DNA of 64,000 bases, taken from the NCBI RefSeq assembly GCF_030341905.1, contig NZ_JATAAF010000003.1, positions 124,001 through 188,000 of the forward strand. The letters are read 5' to 3'. A program made the translations under genes and the position numbers. The notes beneath the pieces were generated by a model. The model searched no databases. It was not told where the DNA came from and was given only the letters and a program-made list of their open reading frames with translations. The stretch is from Porticoccus sp. W117. Its GTDB lineage: Bacteria > Pseudomonadota > Gammaproteobacteria > Pseudomonadales > Porticoccaceae. Positions 1-8,370 of the stretch are shown one piece after another; within the stretch, counting starts at the first letter, position 1; each line of letters opens with the position of its first letter.

Positions 1-1
1 C

Positions 2-526
2 CAGTCGGCAGTGCAGATGATGACCTTGCACTCCGCCAAAGGGCTCGAATTCCCCTTGGTATTTTTGGCAGGCATGGAAGAAAACCTGTTCCCTCACCGC
101 ATGAGTATCGAAGAGCCGGGGCGTTTGGATGAAGAGCGTCGTTTGGCTTATGTGGGCATAACCCGCGCCATGGAAAAGCTGTACCTGACGTTTGCGGAAA
201 GCCGCCAACTGTACGGCAGCGAGAGTTTTAATTCCGTATCGCGCTTTGTGCGCGATATTCCCAGCGAGTATCTGGAAGAAGTGCGCCTCAGCAGCCAGGT
301 GCGCCGCCCCACCAGTTACGCCAAATCGGCAGGTACCTCGCGCTTTTCCGACAGTGGCGCCGATACCGGCCTCAGTTTAGGGCAACGGGTGCAGCACAAA
401 ATTTTTGGCGAAGGCACTGTGCTGAACTTTGAAGGCAGTGGGGCGAGAGCCAGGGTGCACGTAAATTTCGATAGCGAAGGCCCTAAGATATTAATGTATG
501 AGTCAGCCAATTTGCAGGCGGTTTGA
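2..526 (+). CDS. uvrD: DNA helicase II, C-terminal part (5' truncated)
   Basis: Open from the window edge, so only the last about 174 residues are present. UvrD is the SF1 3'-5' helicase of nucleotide excision and mismatch repair. The visible part has the late helicase motifs: [16 protein letters not shown] (motif V region), then LAYVGITRA (motif VI). A C-terminal tail beginning [20 protein letters not shown] resembles the Tudor-like tail of UvrD rather than Rep. A GTG at 11 is only an internal valine; the true start lies upstream of the window. A family A palindrome follows 24 bases after the stop. Confidence 0.9.
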   Translation, partial: QSAVQMMTLHSAKGLEFPLVFLAGMEENLFPHRMSIEEPGRLDEERRLAYVGITRAMEKLYLTFAESRQLYGSESFNSVSRFVRDIPSEYLEEVRLSSQVRRPTSYAKSAGTSRFSDSGADTGLSLGQRVQHKIFGEGTVLNFEGSGARARVHVNFDSEGPKILMYESANLQAV

Positions 527-550
527 CGTTCGGCCAAACATTCGCACTCA

Positions 551-612
551 GTAGGTCGGGCTTTAGCCCGTCAATACTGCTAAGGCTTTTGACGGGCTAA
601 AGTCCGACCTAC
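551..612. repeat. Family A intergenic palindrome (GTAGGTCGG...CCGACCTAC)
   Basis: GTAGGTCGGGCTTTAGCCCG is mirrored by CGGGCTAAAGTCCGACCTAC with a short centre. Two relatives lie at 60962-61034 and 61864-61917. It would form a strong hairpin in RNA or single-stranded DNA between uvrD and the TRAP gene. The layout is REP-like, but no transposase is nearby. Confidence 0.85.
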
Positions 613-657
613 ACAATGCCGCAACAAATAAAACGATAGGACTAGGTACATTTAATA

Positions 658-1767
658 ATGAAATACGAAAAACTTATTTTTCTGCCAATGATTGTATTGG
701 CTGCTCTGCTGACCAGCTGCGGTGGCAGTGATTCTTCAGGCGGCGATGCGGCTGCCGCCAAACCGCAAAAAGCCTACAAGTGGAAAATGGTTACCACCTG
801 GCCAAAGAATTTCCCCGGCCTGGGTACAGCACCGGAAAAATTTGCCGAGATGGTGGACGACATGTCCAATGGCCGTCTGAAAATCAAAGTGTACGGTGCC
901 GGTCAATTGGTGCCTGCGCTGGAAGTGTTTGATGCGGTGTCCAGTGGTACCGCAGAGATGGGCCACGGAGCGGCTTATTACTGGAAGGGCAAAATCCCCG
1001 CATCGGTGCTGTTTGCTGCCTACCCCTTTGGGCTCAACGCTCAGGAACTCAATGGCTGGCTCCACTACGGCGGCGGCCTGGAGCTGTGGCGGGAGTTGTA
1101 CGAGCCTTTCAACCTGGTGCCCTACGCCGGAGGCAATACCGGGGTGCAAATGGGGGGCTGGTACAACCGAGAAATCAATAGCCTGGAAGACCTAAAAGGC
1201 CTCAAAATCCGTATGCCGGGGCTGGGCGGTGAAGTGATCAAACGCGCCGGTGCTGAGGCGGTGAATATCCCCGGTGGTGAATTGTTTACCTCCATGCAGA
1301 CCGGCGTTATCGACGCCACTGAGTGGGTTGGGCCGGCCAACGACCTGGCGTTCAGCTTCCATCAGGTGGCCAAGTACTATTACTACCCCGGTTGGCAGGA
1401 GCCGGGCCCGGCGCTGGAAATTATCATTAACAAAGAAAAGCTGGAAACCTTGCCCGCTGACCTCCAGGCCATTGTGGAAGTAGCTTCCCGCGCAGCCAGT
1501 ACCGATATGCTGGATAACTACACCGCCACCAATGCCGGCGCCTTGGATAAACTCATTAATGAACACAATGTGGAAGTACGCCCGTTCCCCGACGATGTAT
1601 TGGCAGAAATTTATCGCATCAGCGAAGAAGTGCTACAGGAACAGGCCGCCGCTGACCCTGCGTTTGCCAAGGTCTACAAATCTATTAATGACTACCGCAC
1701 CCAGGTGCGCAAATACCACAAACTGACCGAGCAGGAATACTATCGGGTGAGGGATTTGGATAAATAA
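658..1767 (+). CDS. TRAP transporter substrate-binding lipoprotein (DctP family)
   Basis: 369 residues with an N-terminal lipoprotein signal: hydrophobic stretch, then the lipobox LLTSC at about residue 21. The mature part has typical DctP-family features, including KWKMVTTWPKNFPG at the start, a central GLKIRMPGLGGEV segment and GVIDATEWVGPAND. Such proteins capture carboxylates or keto acids in the periplasm for a DctQ-DctM sodium symporter. No DctQ or DctM gene is adjacent, so the partner permease is elsewhere or the protein acts otherwise. The start has a clear signal peptide. A family D repeat begins directly at the TAA stop. The ligand cannot be told from sequence. Confidence 0.88.
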   Translation: MKYEKLIFLPMIVLAALLTSCGGSDSSGGDAAAAKPQKAYKWKMVTTWPKNFPGLGTAPEKFAEMVDDMSNGRLKIKVYGAGQLVPALEVFDAVSSGTAEMGHGAAYYWKGKIPASVLFAAYPFGLNAQELNGWLHYGGGLELWRELYEPFNLVPYAGGNTGVQMGGWYNREINSLEDLKGLKIRMPGLGGEVIKRAGAEAVNIPGGELFTSMQTGVIDATEWVGPANDLAFSFHQVAKYYYYPGWQEPGPALEIIINKEKLETLPADLQAIVEVASRAASTDMLDNYTATNAGALDKLINEHNVEVRPFPDDVLAEIYRISEEVLQEQAAADPAFAKVYKSINDYRTQVRKYHKLTEQEYYRVRDLDK

Positions 1768-1770
1768 AGC

Positions 1771-1800
1771 GACGGGTTACGGGCTGCGGGTTGCACGCAG
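1771..1800 (+). repeat. Family D repeat at the TRAP gene stop
   Basis: GACGGGTTACGGGCTGCGGG followed by TTGCACGCAG begins 3 bases after the TAA at 1765-1767. It is in the same orientation relative to the gene as the D copies after engB, pdxH, recG, radC, rpe and crp. Confidence 0.7.
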
Positions 1801-1833
1801 CCCTGGCGAGTAGTCTGGTAAGGAATGCTGTAG

Positions 1834-2172
1834 ATGGACGATTTTCTTTTTTGGTTGTGGGTCAGTGCCGCTTGGGTGATTGTTGCCGCAACCTCATACA
1901 CTGTTGTTTTCTTTCATGTGTTTTTTCAGGATTACCGCATAGCGCTACTGGTGCTTTCTGGAAAACTGTTGGCAGCTATGGCGTCATTTCACTCGTGGAC
2001 GCTGTGTGCTGTGCTTGCTGCGTTGAGTGGCTTGGGGGCGATTGGATTTTTCTGTTACCACTTGGCGAAGAATATTCGCCAACGTCGTTTTTGGCTGCCT
2101 CTTGTTCTGTTTGTTATTTCCTCCACCGGTGCGGTGATGAGCTTTATTAAACTCTCATCTATAAATCAATAG
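1834..2172 (+). CDS. Small membrane protein, unknown function
   Basis: 112 residues and strongly hydrophobic. Likely membrane segments are at about 5-27, 37-62 and 86-104, with a basic loop (KNIRQRRF) between the last two. No family is recognised. A weak purine-rich site (AAGGAATG) precedes the ATG. It lies in a small islet between the D repeats that follow the TRAP gene and engB, next to a toxin-antitoxin pair, so it may be accessory DNA. An overlapping frame (1791-2150) was not preferred because it lacks this ordered hydrophobic pattern. Confidence 0.5.
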   Translation: MDDFLFWLWVSAAWVIVAATSYTVVFFHVFFQDYRIALLVLSGKLLAAMASFHSWTLCAVLAALSGLGAIGFFCYHLAKNIRQRRFWLPLVLFVISSTGAVMSFIKLSSINQ

Positions 2173-2231
2173 TCATTGAGTGACGACCTGGGTATAGGGA
2201 GTTGGATAAATAGTTGCCTTGGGGCTACACT

Positions 2232-2258
2232 GTTTAACAGTGTTAAACATGGTTAAAC
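2232..2258. promoter_or_regulatory. Probable autoregulatory operator of the toxin-antitoxin operon
   Basis: GTTTAAC-AGT-GTTAAAC (2232-2248) is a perfect inverted repeat, and a third half site GTTAAAC follows at 2252-2258. It lies just upstream of the ribbon-helix-helix antitoxin start. Such antitoxins commonly bind tandem palindromes in their own promoter. Confidence 0.6.
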
Positions 2259-2268
2259 GAGGTATGTG

Positions 2269-2532
2269 ATGTTGGGAGTTCGACTCGATGAGGGTTTGGA
2301 GAAGCGTCTGGCATCTCTGGCTGAAAAAACCCAGCGCTCCAAAAGCTACCACGCCAAAGAAGCTCTGCGCCGCTACATTCAACAGGAAGAGGCCAAAGAG
2401 CAAGCGAAGCAAGAAACGCTTAGCCGCTGGCAGGCTTATCAGGAAAGTGGTGAGGTGGTTAGCAGTGAGGCGGTGACCGATTGGCTGAATAGCTGGGGAG
2501 AAGACAAGGAAAGTCAATGTCCGGTGAAGTAG
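2269..2532 (+). CDS. Ribbon-helix-helix antitoxin (RelB/ParD-like)
   Basis: 87 residues from the ATG at 2269; a GTG two codon positions earlier (2266) is an alternative. The N-terminus MLGVRLDEGLEKRLASLAEK resembles a CopG/RHH DNA-binding strand-helix-helix unit. The acidic, helical C-terminal half would wrap the toxin. It overlaps the downstream toxin gene by 16 bases, the usual arrangement for translational coupling. The palindromic GTTTAAC operator upstream suggests autorepression. The exact subfamily is uncertain. Confidence 0.8.
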   Translation: MLGVRLDEGLEKRLASLAEKTQRSKSYHAKEALRRYIQQEEAKEQAKQETLSRWQAYQESGEVVSSEAVTDWLNSWGEDKESQCPVK

Positions 2533-2807
2533 TATGGTTGCCCGACGCGGTAAGGGACGTGGCTCGACTGCGTGATTTCATAAGCGCGGAAAACCCCGTC
2601 GCCGCACAACGCGCAGCCAGGCGCATCCGGGAAATGGCGACAATCCTTGCCGAAAACCCCCAAGCCGGTCGTCCGGTTGATGATCTGTTCCCCTTCCGGG
2701 ATTTATTTATCCCGTTCGGCGCTGGTAATTACATTGCCCGCTATCGAGAGGAAGAAAACAGAGTGGTTATTGTAAGGGTGTGGCACAGCAGGGAAGAGAG
2801 GTTATAA
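2517..2807 (+). CDS. RelE/ParE-family toxin
   Basis: 96 residues with the RelE/ParE fold signature: W-L-P-D-A-V-R-D near the start, a helical hairpin rich in Arg and Ala (AQRAARRIREMATILAENPQ), GRPVDDL, and a final strand VVIVRVWHSREER. Members either cleave mRNA on the ribosome (RelE) or poison gyrase (ParE); sequence alone does not decide. It is the partner of the RHH gene it overlaps. The gene pair sits in a short islet of likely horizontal origin. Confidence 0.82.
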   Translation: MSGEVVWLPDAVRDVARLRDFISAENPVAAQRAARRIREMATILAENPQAGRPVDDLFPFRDLFIPFGAGNYIARYREEENRVVIVRVWHSREERL

Positions 2808-2840
2808 GCACACTTCGAACAGCGCTCAGAATGGCAATCC

Positions 2841-2880
2841 TGCTCGGTCAGCTCGGTGCCCGTGGCGCGTAGCCCGAAGC
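2841..2880 (-). repeat. Family D repeat at the engB stop
   Basis: Read on the minus strand, the engB stop TAG is followed directly by CTTCGGGCTACGCGCCACGG and then GCACCGAGCTGACCGAGC. The stop codon thus forms the first bases of the repeat. Orientation relative to the gene matches the other D copies. Confidence 0.7.
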
Positions 2881-3482
2881 TATTCCCCTAACCACCCCCG
2901 CAATACCTTCTCCAACTCCTTCAAGCCCTCTTTTTTCGGCGCGGAAAAAGTTTGCACACTAATATTGTTATCCAAGCCTAATTGCTTCAGTTCCTTACGC
3001 ACTTTCTGCAAAGTGTTTTGCCCCGGCCCGCGTTTTAGTTTGTCGGCTTTGGTGAGCAAAATATGGGTGGGCATATTGGCGTCGGCGGCCCATTTCACCA
3101 TTTGCAGGTCGTAGGGTTGCAGTGGGTGGCGAATGTCCATTAGTAGTACCAGGCCGCGCAAGGATTGGCGTTCCTGCAGGTATTCCGCCAGGTTGCGATC
3201 CCAGCGCTCTTTCATAGCTTTGGGTACTTTGGCGAAACCGTAGCCGGGCAGGTCCACCAATCTCTGGTTGTCGCTGAGCTGGAAAAAATTAATTAACTGG
3301 GTGCGCCCCGGCGTTTTGCTGGTGCGGGCCAATTTGTGGTTGTCGGTGAGGCTGTTAAGCGCGCTGGACTTGCCGGCGTTAGAGCGGCCGGCAAACGCCA
3401 CTTCACTACCCTTATCGGGGGGGCATTGGGCCAGAGTAGGGGAGCTTTGGGTAAAGATGGCAGAGGTAAAGCGCAACGTCAT
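2880..3482 (-). CDS. engB: Ribosome biogenesis GTP-binding protein EngB/YihA
   Basis: 200 residues, the normal EngB length. The GTPase motifs are visible: G1 GRSNAGKSS near residue 32, G3 DLPGYG near 77, and G4 LLTKADK near 142. EngB (YihA/YsxC) assists assembly of the 50S subunit. It is divergent from the cytochrome c4 gene, as in Pseudomonas. The ATG start gives the canonical N-terminus ahead of the G domain. Confidence 0.95.
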   Translation of the reverse strand: MTLRFTSAIFTQSSPTLAQCPPDKGSEVAFAGRSNAGKSSALNSLTDNHKLARTSKTPGRTQLINFFQLSDNQRLVDLPGYGFAKVPKAMKERWDRNLAEYLQERQSLRGLVLLMDIRHPLQPYDLQMVKWAADANMPTHILLTKADKLKRGPGQNTLQKVRKELKQLGLDNNISVQTFSAPKKEGLKELEKVLRGWLGE

Positions 3483-3642
3483 TAGTCGACCCTTGGTACT
3501 ATTGGCGATGCGGGCTATAATGCGCCGCCAAGCCGGTGGAAAACCGCTGCGATAATAACCCAGATCAGCGCACTGTTGGCCTTTATCGTGCCAATATCCT
3601 GTGCGGCCAGGTCACTCGCAAAATCATAAGGTGTCGTCATTC

Positions 3643-4314
3643 ATGAAGCAGGTTCTTAACAACACAATTGTGGCTGTCGCTCTTTCTGTGGGCTTTGCAA
3701 CAGCGCCCCTGGTACAGGCCGAAGGCGATGCCGCTGCCGGTAAAACCAAGTCGGCTGCCTGCGCGGCATGCCATGCAGAAACTGGCAATAGCCTGAGCCC
3801 GGCGTTTCCGAAAATTGCTGGCCTCGGTGAGAAGTACCTGTTCAAGCAGTTACAGGACATTCAATCCGGCGCTCGCCAGGTGCCGGAAATGGCAGGCCAG
3901 TTGGACGCTATGAACGAGCAGGATCTGGCAGACATTGCCGCTTATTTTGCCGGCAACCCCATGCAGATTTCTGGGGCCAAGGAAAAAGACTGGCCCCTGG
4001 AAGAGCTGGGTAGCGCTGAATTCCTGGCCTTGGGAGAACAAGTATTCCGCGCAGGTAATATGGAAACCGGAGTGCCTGCCTGTACGGGCTGTCACTCACC
4101 ATCCGGTCAGGGCAATGCCCCTGCAGCCTACCCCAAACTGGGCGGCCAGTTTGCCGATTACCTGGTGAAGCAGCTGAAAGCATTCCGCAGCAACGCCCGC
4201 ACCAACGATGGCGACAGCCGCATCATGCGCGATGTGGCGGCCAATATGAGTGACAAGGAAATCGAAGCGGTGGCGAACTACATTTCCGGCCTGCACATAG
4301 GGGCTGGCGAGTGA
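3643..4314 (+). CDS. Periplasmic dihaem cytochrome c4
   Basis: 223 residues from the ATG at 3643, chosen because a signal peptide follows at once (VLNNTIVAVALSVGFATA, cleavage near VQA-E). Two CxxCH haem sites (CAACH, CTGCH) sit in two similar halves, each with a later methionine as likely axial ligand. Cytochrome c4 passes electrons from the bc1 complex to terminal oxidases. The stop overlaps the GTG start of dsbA by GTGA, so the two are translationally coupled. The next 20-40 bases hold an intrinsic terminator inside the dsbA signal-peptide region. Confidence 0.92.
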   Translation: MKQVLNNTIVAVALSVGFATAPLVQAEGDAAAGKTKSAACAACHAETGNSLSPAFPKIAGLGEKYLFKQLQDIQSGARQVPEMAGQLDAMNEQDLADIAAYFAGNPMQISGAKEKDWPLEELGSAEFLALGEQVFRAGNMETGVPACTGCHSPSGQGNAPAAYPKLGGQFADYLVKQLKAFRSNARTNDGDSRIMRDVAANMSDKEIEAVANYISGLHIGAGE

Positions 4315-4964
4315 CCACTCTCCGATTAGAGAAAAGGCAGCTTCGGCTGCCTTTTTTATTGCTGCTTTTGGTCTGCCTGCCGTTTGCTGTTGCGGCACAG
4401 GCAGCGGATGAATTCCAGGCCGGCGTGCATTACCGGGTACTGCCAGAACCGGTGGCCACTGCTGACCCCAAGCGGGTGGAAGTGGTCGAAGTGTTTTGGT
4501 ACGGCTGCCACCACTGCTACCGCTTTACCACCCGCATTCGACAGTGGGCTGCAGAACTTCCCGACGACATAAATTTTGTGCGTATGCCCGCCATCTGGCA
4601 CCCCAAAATGGCGCTGCATGCCCAGGCTTATTACGCTGCTGAGGAACTGGACGTGCTCGATCAGCTGCACCCAAAACTGTTTGATGCCATTCATGCCAAG
4701 GGTAAGAAGCTGGATACTGAGTATGAGATTTACCAGCAGTTTGTTGAGGCAGGCGTGAAGGAAGATGATTTTAGCCGTGGCTTTCACAGCTTCCGGGTGC
4801 GCAGTCGATTATTGCGTGCGGAGCAACGCAGCCGACAGTACCTTGTCATCTCAACCCCCTGTATGGTCGTTAACGGCAAATACCTGGTGACGGTTGAGGG
4901 CGCTGGCAGCCGCGACAAGATGCTGGACGTGGTGGAATTTTTGTTGGCTCGTGAAGCCCAATAA
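4311..4964 (+). CDS. dsbA: Thiol:disulfide interchange protein DsbA-like with CHHC active site
   Basis: 217 residues with a GTG start that overlaps the cytochrome c4 stop. A signal peptide (KRQLRLPFLLLLLVCLPFAV, cleavage near residue 31) sends it to the periplasm. The thioredoxin motif is FWYGCHHCYRF (Cys66-His67-His68-Cys69); the usual DsbA motif is CPHC, so a proline is replaced by histidine. The cis-proline loop reads STPC (Pro183, Cys184), with an extra cysteine next to the active site. It is followed by a second DsbA gene with a normal CPHC. The codons for its signal peptide also form a strong terminator hairpin at 4332-4357. Confidence 0.9.
   Translation: MTTLRLEKRQLRLPFLLLLLVCLPFAVAAQAADEFQAGVHYRVLPEPVATADPKRVEVVEVFWYGCHHCYRFTTRIRQWAAELPDDINFVRMPAIWHPKMALHAQAYYAAEELDVLDQLHPKLFDAIHAKGKKLDTEYEIYQQFVEAGVKEDDFSRGFHSFRVRSRLLRAEQRSRQYLVISTPCMVVNGKYLVTVEGAGSRDKMLDVVEFLLAREAQ
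4332..4357 (+). terminator. Intrinsic terminator embedded in the dsbA signal-peptide codons
   Basis: AAAAGGCAGC, loop TTCG, then GCTGCC and TTTTTT. This is a textbook rho-independent terminator with a UUCG tetraloop, 18 bases after the cytochrome c4 stop, yet inside the dsbA reading frame (codons for E-K-R-Q-L-R-L-P-F). It probably attenuates read-through from cytochrome c4 into dsbA. Confidence 0.75.
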
Positions 4965-4997
4965 ATAACGCCGGTTGTTAAAGCCTGTTAACGTGAA

Positions 4998-5025
4998 TTG
5001 ACGCCAACCGGGCAACAGGTAAGAT
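4998..5025 (+). promoter_or_regulatory. Possible sigma-70 promoter for the second dsbA
   Basis: TTGACG (4998-5003), a 16-base spacer and TAAGAT (5020-5025), about 45 bases before the second DsbA start. A promoter would let this copy be expressed independently of the terminator upstream. Confidence 0.4.
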
Positions 5026-5069
5026 AACGCCTTTTTAAGGCATACCGTGCAAGGTTTTGGAGGGAGTAA

Positions 5070-5732
5070 ATGCGCCAGTTGTTTTCTGTAAGTAAGTTAT
5101 TTTCTGTAATGGCCACTGTGTTTGTGATGACCGTGGCGGTGGGTTGCCAGGCGGGCAGCGGCGAGAAGTTCGAAGCGGGTAAACACTACTTTGTGTTGCC
5201 CCAGCCGGTGCGCACCAGCGACCCTCAAAAAATTGAGGTGGCGGAAGTGTTCTGGTACGGCTGCCCGCATTGCTTTCAGTACACCAGCCAGGTCAAAGAG
5301 TGGGCCGATGGCCTGCAAGAGGATGTCACCTTTGTGCGCAACCCTTCTACCTTGGGGCGCAAAACTGCTGAGATTCACACCCGTGCGTACTATGCCGCCA
5401 AGGCCATGGGCAATCTGGACAAGATGCACGGCAAGCTGTTTTCGGCGTACCACGTTAAAAAGAACCGCATGAAAAACGAACGTGAAATCAGCGACGTGTT
5501 TTTGGAAGCCGGTGTTGAACGGGACCAGTTCAGCAGCGTATTCAACTCCTTTGGCGTGATCAGCCAATCCATGCAGGCGCAATCGAGGGCTACCGGGTAC
5601 CGTGTTACCGGCACGCCTTGTATTATCGTCAACGGCAAATACCGCATTACCGGGGAGTCGGCCGGTAGCAACGAAGGCATGCTGGAAGTGGCGGAATTCC
5701 TGATCGAAAAAGAGCGTCAGGCAAAAAAATAG
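5070..5732 (+). CDS. dsbA: Thiol:disulfide interchange protein DsbA, CPHC type
   Basis: 220 residues, preceded by a good ribosome site (GGAGGG). The N-terminal hydrophobic segment ends in AVGC, so it could be a lipoprotein anchored at Cys26, or a soluble periplasmic protein with a cysteine near the cleavage site. The active site is FWYGCPHCFQY (Cys65-Pro-His-Cys68), as in classical DsbA, and the cis-proline loop is GTPC, sharing the extra cysteine seen in its neighbour. It oxidises cysteine pairs in exported proteins, with DsbB as usual partner. The two adjacent genes look like a tandem duplication that diverged. Confidence 0.93.
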   Translation: MRQLFSVSKLFSVMATVFVMTVAVGCQAGSGEKFEAGKHYFVLPQPVRTSDPQKIEVAEVFWYGCPHCFQYTSQVKEWADGLQEDVTFVRNPSTLGRKTAEIHTRAYYAAKAMGNLDKMHGKLFSAYHVKKNRMKNEREISDVFLEAGVERDQFSSVFNSFGVISQSMQAQSRATGYRVTGTPCIIVNGKYRITGESAGSNEGMLEVAEFLIEKERQAKK

Positions 5733-5758
5733 GTTATATCCTTATGCACATGTCTGAT

Positions 5759-5791
5759 ACCCGCAGCTGCTGACGCGCTGCGGGTTTTTTT
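5759..5791 (+). terminator. Rho-independent terminator after dsbA
   Basis: ACCCGCAGC (5759-5767) pairs with GCTGCGGGT (5777-5785), followed by a run of seven T. It ends the cytochrome c4-dsbA-dsbA unit. Confidence 0.85.
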
Positions 5792-5881
5792 ATATAGTAG
5801 CGCCCTCAAATTATACGGCAGCGTCCTTATTGCCACCTTTCTATTATTTCCCCACTCTTAGGTACAACTTTAGGTACAACG

Positions 5882-7003
5882 ATGAAACCCAGCCTGAAAC
5901 CGGCCAATCCCAATTTTTCTTCCGGCCCCTGCAGCAAACGCCCTGGATACGACGTGGCATCTCTCGATTTGCGTACCCTGGGCCGCTCCCACCGCTCCAG
6001 CATTGGTAAGGCTGTGCTCCAACAGGCCTGTACAGATACGGCAGAGCTTCTCGGCCTGCCAGAGGGTTATCGGGTAGGAATTGTTCCCGCCTCCGATACC
6101 GGTGCCGTGGAGATGGCATTGTGGTCGCTGTTGGGCCCACGCCCGGTGGATGTGATGGCCTGGGAATCCTTTGGCAGTGGCTGGCTGACAGACATTACCA
6201 AACAGCTGAAGCTGGACAACGTAAATGCGCTGACGGCGGATTACGGCCAATTGCCGGATTTGTCACAGGCCGATCCGGATCACGATCTGGTGTTTACCTG
6301 GAACGGCACCACTTCCGGGGTGAAAGTGCCTAATGGCGACTGGATCGCCGATGATCGCGCAGGTTTGACCATTTGTGATGCCACTTCGGCGGTGTTTGCC
6401 CAGCGCTTGCCCTGGCAAAAGCTGGATGTAGTGACCTACAGCTGGCAGAAAGTGCTGGGCGGCGAAGGCGCCCACGGTATGTTGATCCTCAGCCCTCGTG
6501 CTGTGGAGCGGCTGGAGAGCTATACGCCACCCTGGCCGCTGCCAAAAATTTTCCGGCTCACCAAAAATGGCAAGTTGATCGAGGGGGTTTTTAAGGGCGC
6601 CACCATTAATACGCCCTCCATGCTGGCAGTGGCAGATTACGTGGATGCCCTGCAGTGGGTGAGATCTCTGGGTGGTGTGGATGCCGCTATTGCTCGCTCC
6701 GAAGCCAACCTGGCCGTAGTGGAAGCCTTTGTTGCCGAACACGACTGGATCGACTTCCTGGCCGCTGACCAGTCCACTCGCTCCAATACCAGCGTGTGCC
6801 TGAAACTGGATCTGCAGGAAGACCAGGTGAAGGCCATGGTGAAGTTACTGGATGACGAAGGGGTTGCCTACGATATTGGCTCCTACCGCGATGCACCGGC
6901 TGGTTTGCGCCTGTGGTGTGGCGCCACCGTTGAAGCGGACGACCTGAGAGCGCTGATGCCCTGGATTGATTGGGCTTATCGGCAAGTTAAGTCAACAAGT
7001 TAG
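5882..7003 (+). CDS. serC: Phosphoserine aminotransferase (Methanosarcina/alphaproteobacterial type)
   Basis: 373 residues. It begins [16 protein letters not shown], typical of the serC branch distinct from the E. coli form. It converts 3-phosphohydroxypyruvate and glutamate to phosphoserine. The pyridoxal phosphate lysine is in [13 protein letters not shown], and the substrate loop GTTSGVKVP is present. The next gene encodes phosphoglycerate dehydrogenase, so the first two steps of serine synthesis are side by side. A family C repeat (7027-7103) sits between them. The ATG at 5882 gives the conserved N-terminus. Confidence 0.93.
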   Translation: MKPSLKPANPNFSSGPCSKRPGYDVASLDLRTLGRSHRSSIGKAVLQQACTDTAELLGLPEGYRVGIVPASDTGAVEMALWSLLGPRPVDVMAWESFGSGWLTDITKQLKLDNVNALTADYGQLPDLSQADPDHDLVFTWNGTTSGVKVPNGDWIADDRAGLTICDATSAVFAQRLPWQKLDVVTYSWQKVLGGEGAHGMLILSPRAVERLESYTPPWPLPKIFRLTKNGKLIEGVFKGATINTPSMLAVADYVDALQWVRSLGGVDAAIARSEANLAVVEAFVAEHDWIDFLAADQSTRSNTSVCLKLDLQEDQVKAMVKLLDDEGVAYDIGSYRDAPAGLRLWCGATVEADDLRALMPWIDWAYRQVKSTS

Positions 7004-7026
7004 TCACCAGGTTCAGTAAAAAGTCC

Positions 7027-7103
7027 GTCATCCCCGCGTAGGCGGGGATCCATCGTTGTTCGGAGCATCGAGCTATATGGATTCCCGCCTGCGCGGGAAT
7101 GAC
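7027..7103. repeat. Family C inverted repeat (GTCATCCCCGCG type)
   Basis: GTCATCCCCGCGTAGGCGGG and ATCCAT face a second arm ATGGATTCCCGCCTGCGCGG, then GAATGAC. It lies between serC and serA. Other copies are at 39771-39830 and 59791-59930, also between genes that act together. Confidence 0.85.
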
Positions 7104-7147
7104 GAAAATTAAAGAGCGTAAAGAATTTCATTTTTCGAGACAGCACT

Positions 7148-8317
7148 ATGTACAAAGTTCGCACCTACAACCAGATTTCCGCCAAGGGTCTGGACCGATT
7201 CCCTCGTGACAATTACGAAATTGCCAGTGAGTTTGCCGCTCCGGATGCCTTTATGTTGCGCAGTCAAAAACTCCATGACCTGGATGTTCCGGAAAGTGTT
7301 CTGGCGGCTGCCCGTTGCGGTGCCGGGGTTAACAACATTCCCGTAGACCGTTTCAGCGAGCAGGGCATCGTGGTGTTCAACACCCCCGGTGCCAATGCCA
7401 ATGCGGTAAAAGAGCTGGTGATTGCCGGTATGTTGCTGGCGTCGCGGGATATTGTCGGAGGCATGAACTACAGCCAGAGCCTGACCGATATCGACGACGC
7501 TGCTGTCATGTCAAAAGATGTGGAGGCCGCCAAGAAGAATTACGCTGGTGGTGAAATCTCTGGCAAGACCCTCGGAGTGGTGGGCCTGGGCGCCATCGGC
7601 TCCATCATTGCCAACACCGCTCTGGAACTCGGCATGAATGTGGTGGGTTATGACCCGGCCATTTCCATTGAAGCGGCCTGGAGCCTGTCGAGCCGGGTAG
7701 AGCGCATGGAAAACCTGCAGGCGCTGTTGTCCCGCTGTGACTTCATTACCCTGCATGTGCCGGCCATTGAGGCCACTCACCACATGATCAATGCTGAGAT
7801 GCTGCGCTGCTGCAAGCCCAATGCGGTGTTGCTCAACTTTGCCCGCGAGCAGATCGTGGATGAGGAGGCACTGGTAGAGGCGCTGGAGCAGAATCAGTTG
7901 GGCAAATATGTAGCGGACTTCCCATCACCGCTGCTGTTGGGTCGCGACAATGTATTGCTGCTGCCTCACCTGGGGGCAAGTACCTCAGAGGCGGAAGAAA
8001 ACTGCGCCGTGATGGCAGCGGATCAGCTGATGGATTTTCTTGAGAACGGCAATATTCTCAATTCCGTCAACTTCCCGAAGACTCGTATGGGACGCAATGG
8101 CGGCCACCGCATTACCTTCTGCAATCGCAATGTGTCCGGTGTACTGGGGCAGGTGTTGTCGATTCTGGCGGATCGCAGTATCAACGTCATCGACATGGTC
8201 AACAAAAGTCGTGGCGATGTGGCCTACAGCATTATCGATGTGGAGCAGCAGCCCGGCGACGAGGTGATTGCCGCCATTGCTGATATTGAGGAAGTGGTGA
8301 GAGTCAGGGCTCTTTAA
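7148..8317 (+). CDS. serA: D-3-phosphoglycerate dehydrogenase with ACT domain
   Basis: 389 residues. It oxidises 3-phosphoglycerate with NAD, the first committed step of serine synthesis. The NAD-binding glycine motif GVVGLGAIGSIIAN is near residue 143, and the catalytic stretch LPHLGASTSEAEENC holds the conserved histidine. The last about 80 residues (HRITFCNRNVSGVLGQVLSI onward) form an ACT domain, the site where L-serine usually inhibits. Partner of serC just upstream; they may form an operon interrupted by a family C repeat. Confidence 0.94.
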   Translation: MYKVRTYNQISAKGLDRFPRDNYEIASEFAAPDAFMLRSQKLHDLDVPESVLAAARCGAGVNNIPVDRFSEQGIVVFNTPGANANAVKELVIAGMLLASRDIVGGMNYSQSLTDIDDAAVMSKDVEAAKKNYAGGEISGKTLGVVGLGAIGSIIANTALELGMNVVGYDPAISIEAAWSLSSRVERMENLQALLSRCDFITLHVPAIEATHHMINAEMLRCCKPNAVLLNFAREQIVDEEALVEALEQNQLGKYVADFPSPLLLGRDNVLLLPHLGASTSEAEENCAVMAADQLMDFLENGNILNSVNFPKTRMGRNGGHRITFCNRNVSGVLGQVLSILADRSINVIDMVNKSRGDVAYSIIDVEQQPGDEVIAAIADIEEVVRVRAL

Positions 8318-8370
8318 CGGCCATTGTCGCTACTGTGAAGGCAAACGGATGGTTGATTGTCCGTTTGTCT

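Noticed and set aside
1791-2150. Overlapping cysteine-rich frame across the small membrane protein gene
   Set aside because: No coherent domain; the frame at 1834-2172 has an ordered membrane-segment pattern and is preferred.
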